Source: Gnetum montanum
Lineage: Eukaryota > Streptophyta > Gnetopsida > Gnetales > Gnetaceae
Length of the DNA stretch: 64,000 nt
Assembly: GCA_015680685.1 (NCBI GenBank)
Contig: MNCI01004743.1
Coordinates: forward strand, 87,420-151,419
Reading direction: 5' to 3'
A program made the translations under genes and the position numbers. Positions 42,911 through 56,090 of the stretch are shown piece by piece. Position 1 is the stretch's first letter. Each line of letters opens with the position of its first letter. Below the pieces are notes generated by a model. That model saw only the letters and a list, made by a program, of their open reading frames with translations. It had not been told where the DNA came from and made no database searches.

Positions 42911-43600
42911 AGACGAGTTGGCCTCTCGTCAAAAATAAAATTTTATTTAAATAAAAATAGAGTTTTGTGTAGCCACAAAAGGTAGATGTCTAAAAATTTC
43001 ACTAGTTATATCATATAATAGTACGTAAAATAACAATCCCATCGACTCTTGTTTTGCCTCAATTGGACATCTAGAAATAAAGTTATTAGTGTCTTAAGTT
43101 TACCAAATTAAATAATAAAATATTAATATATAATAAATAATATTAAAATTTTTTGAACATATGGCACACACCTAAATGAAAAATGTTCTTTGCAATCTCA
43201 TGGTCCTAATGGCACAAATTACAAATTCATATTTATCATATTTTATTATTTATTCACAAAAATAGATACATGCCTCAAATATCCAAAAAGTGTACAAGAT
43301 CTCTATTTTACAAAAATACAAAATATAGAAAAATAATTTTTGAAGTTTAAAAGGTCCATGTTGTATAGAATTGATCCATTTTTTGTTTCATTTTCTTCTT
43401 TCAATGATTCCCTCAAATAAGAAAGGTTATTATATTTCCCTCTTTATGAAGCATAAAAGTTGTGGGCCAAAAGTCTCAGGTTATGGGCTAGGTAAAGATT
43501 TTCAATTAAATATTCAAAAATGTTTCAAGGTTTAGAAATGCCACAATATTTTCCAAAAATTCAAAGGAAATCCAAAAATCCAAAAGAACATATATCTTAT
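42910..43600. other. Intergenic AT-rich DNA, nothing recognised
   Basis: Very AT-rich, with no frame of note and no repeat that could be traced. Confidence 0.5.
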
Positions 43601-43604
43601 ATAA

Positions 43605-44125
43605 GCATCTTCAAAGGCTAGGTCTTGGTCACCTTAACAACCAAAGGAACTCACCAAAAGCTCTTGGAATAACCTCACTACTATCATTAGATTATCTTTT
43701 AAATTATTTTAATGTCTAAAAATATCACAAATTTGTCCAAAAAAGTTCCAAAAAACGTATATTTTAACTAGACATCTTCGAAGGCCAGGTCTTGTTTACC
43801 TTCATTGCCAAAGGGACTCACCGAAAGCTCTTAGAATAACCTCACTACTATCATTAGATTATTCTAATGATCCCAAATAAGTCACTCATGGACTAGTTTT
43901 GCCAATAGCCTCACTATTAACATCTCAACAAAATAGAACATAGACTCAACTACTGGATCCACAACAAAATAGAACAACCATATGAAAAGGAAACTAAAAT
44001 AAGCTTTCATATGGGATCTCCAACAAAATAGGACAACTACATAAAAAGGAAAATAAAATAAACTTTCTTACACAATCCAGAACAAAATAGGGCAATCATA
44101 TGAAAAGAAAATTAAAATAATCTTT
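43605..44125 (+). repeat. Two tandem repeat sets
   Basis: A pair of about 165-bp units (about 43605-43700, 43770-43866) shares AAAGGC.AGGTCTTG, ACTCACC.AAAGCTCTT and AATAACCTCACTACTATC. Directly after, a 60-bp unit with (A/C)ACAAAATAG..CAA and AAAAGGAAA.TAAAATAA occurs three times (near 43961, 44020 and 44080). Confidence 0.75.
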
Positions 44126-47100
44126 TTTTACTTATATTGGTAGAGCTTTTAGAATTTTCTTAGTGTCTTTCTTTTTTTTACCTAATGTTCTTAATCAATC
44201 TTTGCTTTGCTTAACCCATCACACCTGAAAACCTTTTATAAACTGCAATGTGATGTATCTAAGGCCTCAACCTATTTATAAAGGGAAGAACAGAAAAAAT
44301 TGGGCCAAAATCATCTTCAAAACAAAGAAGAAAGGGAAAAAAACATCTTTTAGGAAAAACATGATAGAACACTGTTTTGAAAAATGGTGGTTGTGAAACC
44401 AAACATTGGAAAATGGTGGCAGAAAACAAGTAGATGAGAGACAACGGTGGCACAATATATATTATATATATAACATATATAAACTTTATATATGTGTTAT
44501 GCACGTAACATGCTTTTCGGTGGCGTCGACTTTTTTCTTTTTAGAATAAATATTTTAAACCTTTTTTTTTATAAATAATTTTCATAAGTTCATTTTTTAT
44601 TTTTCTTTTCCTCCTAATACCCTTGCACACAAACATTTGTAACATGCACACTGAGACTCCAAATCAAATTTCATTTAAGCCTACATAATCCTTATTGAGT
44701 GCTCTACTTAATTGTATACTAAAAAATGTAATATCTTGAAAATCATAACTCTAAACCAAAGGTTGAAACCTACATTTTTGAGGGTCTCAAATACATTTGT
44801 AAGGTTAGATTCTAGGTAGGACATCATCCTAAGATAGTTCCTTAACAAAACTGATTTATGAAATATTAAATTATAATTAAAAATAAACTCCAAATCCTAA
44901 TTTAATAACAAAAAATAACAAGGGATATGTCTTGGGTAAGGTTAGGATTTAAAATTGCTCCATGAATAGAGTATTGTACAATCACATATGCATAACAAAA
45001 ATAAAAATATGCATAATTAAATGTGCATAATAAGAATTGAATATACATAACTGAACGTGCATATGGAATAAAATATGAATAGTCAAATACTTGTAAAGGC
45101 ATAATAACTAATAAAAAGAAAAACTTCCTAAGGTAATTAGATTTCAACATTTAATCATAAAATATTCAAAAAATCTATGACTAAGCTTAAATAGTGACAA
45201 TATTAAAGAATTAATCACATGCATTAAATTAAATAATTAAATTTATATAAAATTCTAGGTTGTGACAGGATGTCAAATAAACTTCAAGCAACATTATTAC
45301 CGATGTTATTAGAGTAGCCTTTAATGTTTACGATGATTGTAATGTTCTTTTAGTTTGTTATGGTTTTACCTTTTGGGTTTTGCGGTTTCCATGTTGTGTT
45401 CCTTCCAACTGGTTATCATATTTGATACATGACCATAAGAGTTTTGCCTCCTCTCTACCATTAGGTTGCTCTTTTGATGAGGCCTTTGTTATGTTGCATT
45501 GTGAAGCCATTCTTTGGTACTTGTAGCCTTTACTATATTGAATATTAATGGATAGAAACAACTCTTGCTCCACTATGCTCAATTGGTGATTGGACAAGCG
45601 ACAGGTACTTATTGATATAATTGGTAGAAGTTCTATTGCAATACAGGTAACATTGTACAAGGAGCTTTTCATCCTTGGTCTTTAGTGGTTTATCTAGGAT
45701 GAATTAGACTTGGCATCTACTTCAATCTCCACCTAGATAACGTGAATTGTGATTGTGTGTTTTGGTTGTGCAAGATGTAGGATCTTTGCATCGCTGCTTC
45801 TATTATTAAAATATGAAGTATGGATTTGACACTCCATGGGCAACAATTTTGCCTAGTATCTCTAAATGGAGAATCTTCATACATGTGCTCATGTTAAGCC
45901 TTAGTTTGGATGGATAAAGACTATCATCAACAGATTAACTTATAGTTGTGTTTATGTTTGTATATTTGTTTCTTTGTATATGCTTGTCTTTCTTTTGGTT
46001 GTGTTCCAAGTCTCTCATATGCATCCCTCTTACTTCAACTTTCATTCATTATCTCTTGGCTTTCATGTTTACTATGGCTCAAATGTGGCTCCATGTAACT
46101 CTTTGGTTTATTGTGGAGGTGGTTTTTAAAGGTACATCTTGAAGCATTGTGTGCTTCTTGTTAGACCAGATTTTAATGTAGTCTTTGGTTTTGATGACTT
46201 GTTACACTTTGGGTTTGGTTACCCATGTGATCTTGCATTCTTCTTCTAGAGACAAGATGTGCTTGTCATGGGATTTGTGGTTTCACCTCTTTAGATTGTG
46301 ATATCTACCTTGAGATATTTTATTTTTGAGTTGGTACTTTTGAAATCTTAGAGAGGTAGGTCATTCTTACTTTTGATTTATTTTAGGACCTTTTCTCCTT
46401 GGATGCATTCTTTCTTTGGAGGTCACATATTTTCTCTTATAGTTTTGGAATGTGCATGTTTTGAGATCTCTCCCTCTTACTATTGGGACCTATTGCATTC
46501 TATCTTAATCTCCTCATTGTTATTATGGGTTGAGATTGTGAATTCTTTTTCTAATCCCTCGTGATTTTGATGAGACCTCTAATTTTGTTGAGGTTGGATG
46601 TTTGTGGTTAAATACCCTTATTAGTTGTGGATCTCTGTAATTTTGAAAGTGTTCTAGTTTCTTCTCACTGGTGTGTTAGATGCTCATTTTGTGTGAGTAT
46701 ATCTTACTTGCCCATGTATGCTCTTGTATGATGGATCTTTATGCATGTGATTCAGGTCTTGCTCTTTATAGTATGCAGTTATTTTTATATCTCTCTAGTT
46801 TTTTTTTCTTATCATGCTCATTGGATGCATTGTATGGCTTGTGTGATGCATATGATGCATGCTGACTCTTCTATTTCTAAGTTGTTGTCATTGCCTTACA
46901 AGTAGCATAGGTTTAATAATTTTAATATAACGGGAACCTCGATGTTTCTGTGAGCACAATGTCATGAGGGAAGATAAGTACTCTTAAGATCGTAATGAAT
47001 TAATTGCCTAGTCTCAAATATACAACATTGGGATGTGGATTTGCCAGTATTAGTGTTGTATCAGAATAGCTTAGTACATCATGATTTATTTGTAGCTTAG

Positions 47101-47635
47101 TGCTTTGGGTGAACATTCACAGAGGATTGTGGATACTTTTGAACTTGTTCAAATATTTGAATGAGTAGATGGAATGACACAATATCCTTGGCCTTGCTAG
47201 CTATTGGGGATCCCAAGGTGGTTGATGCCATGAGGTTCTTGTTAGTAACCATTTAGGATTGGACCACCAATGTTGGGGCTTTGGTCTCATGACCTTCTAG
47301 AGTCATGGGATGCGAAAATGTTCTTCAAATAGGGTTTAGGTGCTTGTTGGTCTTTGACAACACCAAGGCCTAGATACCTCCAAATAGACTGGATGGTTAT
47401 GAAATGAACTAAACGTGAGTATGTGTTTGTTGTTGTAAATGTTGAAATAATTCGGTTGTGTATGAAATTGTAATTTGGCTATCATAAAAGAAATTTAGCT
47501 AACTTTGTCAAATACTGTGAGTTGTTGAAGGCTCCTATTTTGTCAAGTCACTTAGTTTATATAGTCCTTATACTACATTACTTATAACAAATAAACGTTT
47601 GCAAAAACGTTTGAGCATAATTATGCCAATTTGCC
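44126..47635. other. Long intergenic stretch without recognised genes
   Basis: AT-rich to about 45300, then T/G-richer. Open frames are short and carry no conserved words. 47200-47430 may be the internal flank of the family B element that follows on the minus strand. Confidence 0.5.
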
Positions 47636-47639
47636 CCTA

Positions 47640-48550
47640 ATTTCCCCTAGATGGAAAATTCCACAAGAAAACTAGAAATGGAGTGAGATTTAATGGGTTT
47701 TATAAAGAGAAAAGAAAAGAAAGTAGATTTGTGTGAAATCCCAAATATTTAAGCAAAATAAATTGACATGAGGAAACACTTTGCAATAAAGCTATTTTAA
47801 TTCAATCTAACTACGAATTGTCCAAACTCTCTAAGCTCAATAGCAATTTTGTAAAGGACAATATTATTACATTACCAAAAATGCTTTATAAACGACAAAG
47901 TACGAGCTGCTATTTTGGCTAGTTAATAATTATCAAGAATTACATTTAACAGAGCTTTCAAAAAATATGACAATTTTAGGATTGAAATACCATGGCAATA
48001 CACTTTAAAATAATGAATTTATTTTAATCATCTCAAAATACCAAAGATTTTCCTAGATTTTCTATGCTTAAATAGGCAATTTTGTTAAGACATTACTATT
48101 AAAACGTTCAAGATGCTTTTCTACAATAGAAGCTCTTATATGGAAATCCTTAATAGAAGTCTAATTTTGCGCAAAAACAAAGCTACAAGGACAACCTAGA
48201 AAAATCCCAAAATTAAATGGCAAACATGATACTATCTAAACTATTAGCTAAGTAACTAAAACAAAATGGGAAGAAATGAACTCAAAAGTAGCTGAATTGA
48301 TATCTTTAACAAGTCATGCTTTACAAAAAATCTTTAATATTATTCAAAGTTGCTTCTTCCAAATCCCCTCCAAAAAATAATCCCTTTATTTTACCTTTGA
48401 AGTCCCTTTTATAGTGACCTTGGGGTAGTTACAATAATCATGAAACGTCAAGGGTGTTACAAATATCTAGGGAATTAACTTTCATAGGAAGTTATTGAAA
48501 TTAGAGAAATATGTGCTATAGTTGACAAGTGTCCCATTGGATAATAATAT
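47640..48550 (-). repeat. LTR-like dispersed repeat family B, minus-strand copy
   Basis: The reverse complement matches 63015-64000 over about 900 bp, including CACTATAAAA.GGACTT (TATA box, 48403-48415), AGCATCTTGAACGTTTTAAT, ATTGCCTATTTAAGCATAG, CTTAGAGAGTTTGGACAATT and GGGATTTCACACAAATCTA. A TATA box followed by a long non-coding leader suggests the LTR of a retrotransposon. No primer-binding site was identified. Confidence 0.65.
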
Positions 48551-48829
48551 CTTTTCTTAAAAAGAAAAAACAAAACAATAGCTATAACTTTTCTTGCCCA
48601 TATATTCTACACTTGTTATATATGGTTGCAGTAGCAACCCCAAGCACTAGTTTGAAAAGTATGTTTGAAACATGGATTAAAAAAAATCAACGCAAGAAAT
48701 GTGTAAGTTAGAGGGTTGCAAATGTTATATTATTATTATCATTATTTGTTTGATATCCATCTACCTAGTTCTCAAGCTGATTTCCTGTGAAACTTGTCTA
48801 GAATCATTTTTTGCCGATGTAGGGCTTCA

Positions 48830-49440
48830 GGCGGCCACGAATAACATCAAGAACGGAGTCGAAGAACATTGGCGGCAATGACAGTTTCGTAGGTGTTCCC
48901 GCGCCTCTGCATCTCGTGCTCTGCACAGCGGATCCTACTTTTCTGCAACCGTGGACGTTTGTCAACCTTTGAATGATCCACAGTGGATTGAATGCTGAGG
49001 TTTCTTGGATCGGTGATAGGGCTGATGCCGCCACCGCAGCGAAAGATTTGTTGTCGTGGGCTGGCTAAGATTTTTGTTTCTGCAATGACGAAGTAAACCC
49101 TAGCATTGTTCTCCAGTCATGGTTCAGTCCCATTCCTGCCAATCACCAAAGGATTTTGACAGATCTGATGTGACAGACGTCCCCTCGACCCTAGTGTGAC
49201 GCGCATCCCTCAACGTGCATCTGAAATTGGGGCAGATCTAGCGCAGATGAAAAAGAAGAAGCTACAAAATGCCAGACCAGACCAAAACAAAGCGAAGAGG
49301 GTAAAATTTAAATTTGAGATTTCAAATTTGTATTACCGAATTCATCCGAGTAGCATGTGCAAAGGAATTGTCGCTGATGTTGTGGTTACTGATGATGTTG
49401 AGGTCGCGACGTCATCACCGGCAGGAGAGCTTTTATAGAA
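48830..49440. other. GC-rich, gene-like block of unknown identity
   Basis: Composition changes sharply from AT-rich DNA to CpG-containing sequence (GCGGCC, CGCGCC, GTCGCGACGTC). Short frames exist on both strands (for example plus 49196-49438 and minus 49034-48804), but none gives a recognisable product. It could be a first exon, a decayed gene exon or a promoter with 5' UTR. T-rich tracts at 49480-49590 precede an AG-ended segment (49595), which would suit an intron, but no reading frame proves it. Confidence 0.35.
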
Positions 49441-49754
49441 AAGACACTTATTTTCCTGTAAGCTTGCTTGTATATATTATTATTATATTTTTTTTGCATT
49501 TCTTTTTTTTTTCCTTTGCTCTGGTTTGTCCTCATGTCAATTGCGATTGAGTTTGGGCTTGAATTTTGGTTTTTTTTTTTTTTGTGTTTTCGCAGGCAAC
49601 CCTGCCCTCCATGTGTTAAAACTGAACCGACAAAAGATCGCAGTTTTTTTTTCTTCTCGGGTTTTCAGTCACCGCAGAACCTACGCTTGCCACGCCAGCA
49701 CAATGTTAAATTCCCTTGGCCCTATAGCTCTCCCAGGCGACAGATTCAAGTCAA

Positions 49755-50365
49755 ATATTGGATACTCACAAAGCGACTTGAAGATATCAAATTCATCTTT
49801 ATTCTTTGTGATAAAGTTTTAATAAAAAAATATTTTTAGCTAGGCAATGCAATATCATATAACTAAAATCCCCTTTTTATATGTTGAAGAGTAATCAAAG
49901 CTTTTACATCACTTAGACATGACCAACTCCAATAATCTTTCTCTTAAATCAGAGACACATTTTGCTATTGTTTCATTAAATGGTCTTATGTGACAATAGT
50001 TCCACTATGGTAGATGATGGACCTTCTAATGGTGCTCTAACATTGCTTATTTGTCATATTTGATGGAATATTGGACTTTCAGAAAATGACTTGAAGATAT
50101 CAAATTCATCTTTATCCTTTGTGATAAAGTTCTAAACTGAAAAAAAAATATTTTTAGCTAGGCAATGCAATATCATACAATGAAAATCTCCTTTTTATAC
50201 GATGAAGAGTAATCAAAGCTTTTACATCACCTAGACATGATCAACTCCAATACTCTTCCTCTTAAATCAAAAGCAAAATGGTCTTATGTGACAACAATTC
50301 CACTATCCTAGGTGATTGATCTTCTAATGGTGCTCTAACATCACTTATTTGTCTTCTTTGTGTTT
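49755..50365 (+). repeat. 310-bp tandem duplication
   Basis: GACTTGAAGATATCAAATTC, ATATTTTTAGCTAGGCAATG, GAAGAGTAATCAAAGCTTTT and CTTCTAATGGTGCTCTAACA recur in the same order at about 49778-50058 and 50089-50350. Confidence 0.9.
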
Positions 50366-50749
50366 TGTTCCACTAGTTTTGATGGTAGATTTTAGTAGCA
50401 TCAATGTTATAGTTGGTAGTGTACGCCCAGAGATAGGTTTAGATTAGAATTACGCAACTTTGGTCCTACTCGTAATGGCATGAAAACTTAACCTTAGTGT
50501 GTCCTTAAATGTATTAGGCCTAGGTTGTATTGCCTATAGCTACATGCTATGTCTACTAAATGTTGTTATTGTTTCGTGTATGTTCTACGATATTGATGTA
50601 ATAATATTGTTATCAATGGTTTGTGTATGAAACAGTTCCTCTCTTATGTTTCCCATGTTGTAGGCCTTCACTAAATCTTGTGATGAGGTCAAATCCCTAT
50701 ATAGCTAGTCTCTCGTATAAATAGCCCTCCTTGATGCATTGCAGTTGGT

Positions 50750-51050
50750 CCTCTAAGAGCTCTTTGGCTTGCTCTACTAGGTTTCCAAAACTATATTTTG
50801 GAGGTTATGATGTTTTTGGTTGTGGTGGTCTTGAAGAAACAATGGTATGCTTCCATGGTGATTGTTGCATGTTTAGATGTGATGCACCCTATAAAATGAG
50901 ACCTTTAATAGCTCTTTGCGTTAATCTACTTGGTTGCCAAAATTATATTTTAGAGATTGCAACATGTTTTTAGATGTGGAGTTCTTGAACAAACCCTAGT
51001 ATGATTCTATGGTGATTGTCGAATGTTTAGATGCGATGTGGTCTAATCTC
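50750..51050 (+). repeat. 160-bp tandem duplication, diverged
   Basis: GAGCTCTTTGGCTTGCTCTACTAGGTTTCC, AAA.TATATTTT.GAG.TT, TTTTTGG/TTTTTAG, and TATGGTGATTGT.G(C/A)ATG.TTAGATG are present at about 50756-50882 and 50910-51040. Confidence 0.7.
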
Positions 51051-53640
51051 AAACTCTTCTTTAAGAATTCCATGTTTTTACATTGATTTGTTCCAAATTT
51101 AAGTAGTGGTTGGTTTTGGAAGAGTTTTAATTGATTGTTATGTTGATCTAATAGTAAAAGTAGGTGCATTTTCCATGTATGATATTCCAACTAACAGAAT
51201 TCAGAGACAAAAATTATGATTGATTACTCGGAGACCTTGTTGTAGATGCGAGCCTTGATTTTCGATACTTTGGCTTTTTATTTCTTGACTAGATTTGGGT
51301 TTGGGGCATTGTTGTAGGTTGTGGAACTATGATCCATCCTTGCACAAATTTTGTTTTAGTTCCTTTTGATTGTTGGCCTCTCTAAGAGATCCTACTTGGG
51401 TGTTCTTCACATGGGAATTAAATGCTTCCCTAAGGAAGGATCCTCATGACATTGGATTTTTGACTTAGTTTGGTTGAGATGCATGACTCTCTTCTCTCTC
51501 AAAGGTACTAAATGTTTTAGTGGATTACTACTCTACAGGTGTGCTTAAACAATGTTGACCATAAGTTATTTTAACTGTTGTTTCTCTTGAATGATGGCAT
51601 GGCTTACGATTCTCATATACAAATAGCTTAACTTTTGATAGATTTTGATTGATTCAGTTGGTATGGTTAGTGTCTCTTAATGTTTAGAATGCAAAAAATG
51701 CCTGTGATCAATCCAAACTTTAGCCTTGAATGCCCAAAAACTCTTTGGACTTATAATAGTAACAAGTTGTAGTTACAATGCTCAAATGCATAAATTCCTT
51801 TATAGATATACTTGATAAAGCAAGCTTGGTGTCCCTACATATTCTTGAGCAATGTGAGATCCATTGAAATCTCTCTAGCTTCCATCACTTTTGATGGATT
51901 TTTTCAAGTAGTTCTATGGGTTGGTGATTTTCCTCCACACACTATTTGAAGAACTATAATAGAATTAAAATGGCTAGTAGATTGATCCTGGTTATTCTTT
52001 GTTCAATGTTCTACCAAAATTCCTTGAGGAACTAGTCCTCTTGATGGTTGTTTAGTAAGAGATAACATTTATAATTTGTAACTCATTCTATGGAATAGAA
52101 TAGATAGAGTTGAGCCCTAGTCCATCTCAAATGATTTCGATGTTTGTGTTGTGTACCATGAAATTTATGGAAAAGGGCTTAAATTGATGAAATCTAAATC
52201 TTCCTCATGATAGCTTCGAAGAAGCACACATTATCAAATCATCATTGATCCTTGATGTTAGATAGAATGATGGGCAAAACCTCTAAATCCATGTCTTTTC
52301 ATAATGTAAAGTAGTTATGTAAAGCAACAATATTGGCTTAGTGGCTTTTCTTGACTTGTATAATGGTAATGATGCAAATTAGATGGTGGACTCACTTTGG
52401 GAAGAAACCTCATAATGAGGATCTTTCAAATTCCTCTTCTAATTTGACAAAAACACAAAGTTTTTGTCTTCTTGTTTAGATGCTCCTAGCATGGTAGGAG
52501 TCATTAATGCTAGGGACTCAGATGTTCCTTAAATTTTGTACTAAGTTTTATCCTACAAAGGCTTACTAAGTGCTTTCCTTAATTATAAATTACTTAATGA
52601 AGAATAATGCTTGTCTCATTTACTATGACAATAGAATGAAATTTTATTAGTGGACTTCAGTTGATTCTCCCTATTGTCATGTGTAGTTTCTATGATGATG
52701 ATTTGTCATGATGACCATCCTAAGGGCAATCCCCTAGTTGTCCTCAAATTGCTACAATATTTGGGTAGTTAAACTTTATGTTGGGCATGCTTGATAATTT
52801 CATAAGTTTTCCAAGAAAAGTTAGTCTTCTCTATTGATTTAGATACGAGTCTATGTTGTCCCACGATGAAAAAATGGTTTGTAGAGCTAATTCATTCTAT
52901 GATGAGAACATTGAAACAAATGGTCTACTTATGGAAATGACTTTGTGCATCTTCTTTTCATTAGCATGGACTAATGATCTTAAAATAGTAATTTTGATAT
53001 GGACTATGTTCCAAGGCTTTAATTGGTTGGATTGGTAATAATCTTTGGTTTAGAGGCTAGATGTAGAACCTAGAGTTCTAGCAAAGTTTGGTTTTTCTTA
53101 TTGAGGCATGTGTTCCTATAAATATATTCTCTTACAAATATACAAGGACACCTCCATGAGTCACATGTTTGGGTGTATGATTCACTATCATAAATGATTT
53201 TTGGAATGATATAACCCTTGATAGATCAATGATTATGAAATGAAGAGATACAAACCTCTAATTGAATCAAACTTAGCCTATGATCAAGCATTGAATTGAT
53301 AGAGAAATGATTAAGTGATGGTGAAATTAATGTTAAAAAACTAAGGTAATACAAGTGATGTAATATAAATTCTAAGTAATGGAAATGAGTAAAAAATCAT
53401 AAAACTAGTAAGAAAATGAAAAACTCTATGTGTGGGAAAGAGCTTAAGTTCTCTTCCCAAAGAATGAAAATGTTGAATTACATACATGAACAAAACTACC
53501 TACTATGAAGGGCCACATACTACAATGAGGGAAGATAGAAACTATGAAGTAAAATTGCCAATGGAAACTCAATTTATAAGCAAATTAGAGGCTTTAAGGT
53601 TAAAACTTAATATCTTGTAGAAATAGAAATGGATGGAGTC
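51050..53640. other. Intergenic DNA, nothing recognised
   Basis: No conserved protein words, LTR ends or tandem repeats of note. Composition is similar to 45300-47400. Confidence 0.5.
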
Positions 53641-53699
53641 GCTGCTAGTGCTATTTGGAATTGATTTAGGGTCAAAACATGGTTATTTTCATGAATTGT

Positions 53700-54760
53700 T
53701 CCATAGGTGATGCTAGTATTTTAGCTATTAACACTGGTGCAGGTGATGAGATATGGTGACACTAATACTAGTGTTTGTGTGTGTTACATGTGGCTTAGGT
53801 ATCAAGACTAAATTCATGGATTGTAGGGGATGCTACGGTGATCGTGGAGCACACATGTGACATAATAAATACAGTTGTTGGTGCTCTGAATCTCTCAAAA
53901 TTCAAAAAGTGCTCTAAATGTCAATAAATTGGCCTAAAATTAATGTTTTGGGTTAATATTGATAGGAATAGAGTTTTCAAATTCAATTCCAAAGTCAAGT
54001 GCAGTTAACTCAAAGTTCATTTTTGGAAATTAGAAGTTCGTATGTAGGGAGGTGAGATGGTGACGTAATGATGTGACATGACATAACATAAAACTAGCAT
54101 GGGTTTGTCCATATATGTTGCAAGTAATGTAGGATGTTGATGCTCTAATGTGACATTAGCATTAACATCATATTACCATACTCAGAAAAGACAAGTTTGT
54201 GATGCATGTTGTATATTTGAGTAAGATAGGTGACATTGATGCTAGTGTTAAGATCACGTAGCCATACTTAGAAAAAAATGTAATGTTTCATGTCTACCAA
54301 AACTCAGAAAAATTACCAAAATTAATGCTTGTCACATTCAGATTGATGTAAAGTTGATGCTAGAGGTCCAAGGGAGTCAAAATTATGGCTAAAAGATAAG
54401 TCTATGATGTATGATAAAAATTTGACTAAGGAAAGTGATGTTGATGCTAGCATCAATGTAACTTGGCTAGCCTTAGAAAAATTTCATATCCCATGTCTCC
54501 TAGATCTTGTCTAAATTAACTAAAATGGATGTCTATGGCCTCAAAATTCATGTATACTAGTTACCAAAAGTTTGATGGAGCTGAAATGGTAACCAAGAGA
54601 AAAGTTTGTGTAAGGTGATGTAGTTGAAACTAAACCAAGTGACATTGATGCTAGTGTTAGCATCACCTATGTCACATGGGTTAAACTTGAATTTTGATGC
54701 TCATGAGTCTACTAAAAGTTACCAAAATTGATGCTCATACGTTGGATCATGACCTAGAAC
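53700..54760 (+). repeat. Degenerate tandem array, about 205-bp period
   Basis: Core GTGA(C/T)(A/G)TTGATGCTAG begins at 54231, 54436 and 54641, exactly 205 bp apart, followed by a GCATCA or AAGATCA arm and CCT(A/T)AGAAAAA or equivalents. More degenerate cores lie upstream (53700-54190). The middle core contains the perfect palindrome TTGATGCTAGCATCAA (54441-54456). Confidence 0.75.
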
Positions 54761-55990
54761 ATCTCCTAGGGGCCTATGAAAGCTTGAGACATGACTTATG
54801 GTTATGAGTTTGGGGCATTTTAATAGCCTAAATGGATATAACAATGTCAAAACCAAACTTGTTCCAATTATGAAAATACTAAAAAAGTAAATACAACAAC
54901 ATGGCTCCCATGAAGCATGTTCTCTTTGGGATGAGATCTCATAAGTGCATCATGATAAACAAAAATAAATTCTAGTAAGTCTTTAAATCAATTAAAAAAA
55001 ATCTTCTCATTAATGGATAGTAAGTGCTCATTTGAGAGGGTCTCAACTAGACTTGTGAGAAAGGAGTATATTATCTTCCATATGTACGGGACTATGTAGC
55101 TACGATTAAAAGGAATTTCTACTTTCATAAGTAATGTGCAATCAATATATTGAAAACACAATATTAAGACATAATTAAAGAACTTTTGACTTGAGACTTT
55201 ATTGTACTAAGACCTTTTAATTAATATGATCCTTGGTTATTACCTGAGACTAATACTTTTTTATTAATTGACTTAATAATAAAATTATCTCATCAGATTA
55301 TATTTGCTAATAGTTAACACATATTAATGGAATAAAGGCATGATCATGATGATAATCTATTGTAGATAACATTATCCATTAATAATAAAAAAAGAATCAT
55401 TATCTGAAGCCTCAATGATCATCCCACCAAATAAGTTCTTGGGAGAAACAATGGATAAACAAGAGTCTAATTAGTGGTTGTGCATAGGCTCAAGCACTAA
55501 TCTTTCAATTCGAAAAAAAGCACCTTGCCAATACATTTACTTAAGTAATTAATAAACAATGTGTAACATCCTTATTCTAAAACCCCTACCTTTTACTAAT
55601 ATGTCTTTTAACTTGAATCTTAGTTGTGTTGTGCCTAGTTTATTTATTGTACCTTACTTTAACATTGTAGTCTACTTTTTCTTGTGCAATGCTTTCCTAT
55701 TATATTTGGTCATATTAATATTTATGTTGTTCTTTCCTATAGTTGAATTATATTATATTATAAAGCATACGTGTACTAAGCTCTTTGGAGTTTTGAGTAG
55801 ATAGATATCAGATACTATATGGGTTAAGGAAAATGGGATTTTATATCAATCTTGTGGTATGTATGATTAATTATATTTTGTGTTTCATTGCTTGTTTATA
55901 TGCCTAGTTAAATCAATATTTTATTCTTGCATTAGAGCAATAAAAATAGAAATATATTTTAAGGATAGTTTTGTGGAGGTTTGAACCATC
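54760..55990. other. Intergenic AT-rich DNA, nothing recognised
   Basis: An 81-codon hydrophobic frame at 55559-55804 has no family signature and is likely chance. Confidence 0.5.
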
Positions 55991-56090
55991 ATTTGGAGTA
56001 ATGGTAGGGTGCTTAGTTTTTGAGTCGTAATACCTATATTTGAGTCTAGGCATAACCACTTAAAAGAAGATAGACTTTCACTCATCCACC
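55990..56090 (+). mobile_element. tRNA-derived SINE-like element (copy 5)
   Basis: Box-A-like GGAGTAATGGTAGGGTGC (55995) and box-B-like ATATTTGAGTCTAGGC (56036) are spaced as in copies 1 and 4. The following pyrimidine-rich stretch also resembles SINE bodies. Confidence 0.35.

Noticed and set aside
42634-42985. Frames rich in HSHSHS/MGMGMG repeats
   Set aside because: Translation of the short TTCCCA tandem motif.
53700-54760. Regular repeats as a CRISPR-like array
   Set aside because: Eukaryotic context, 205-bp period, degenerate units and no cas genes; an ordinary tandem repeat.
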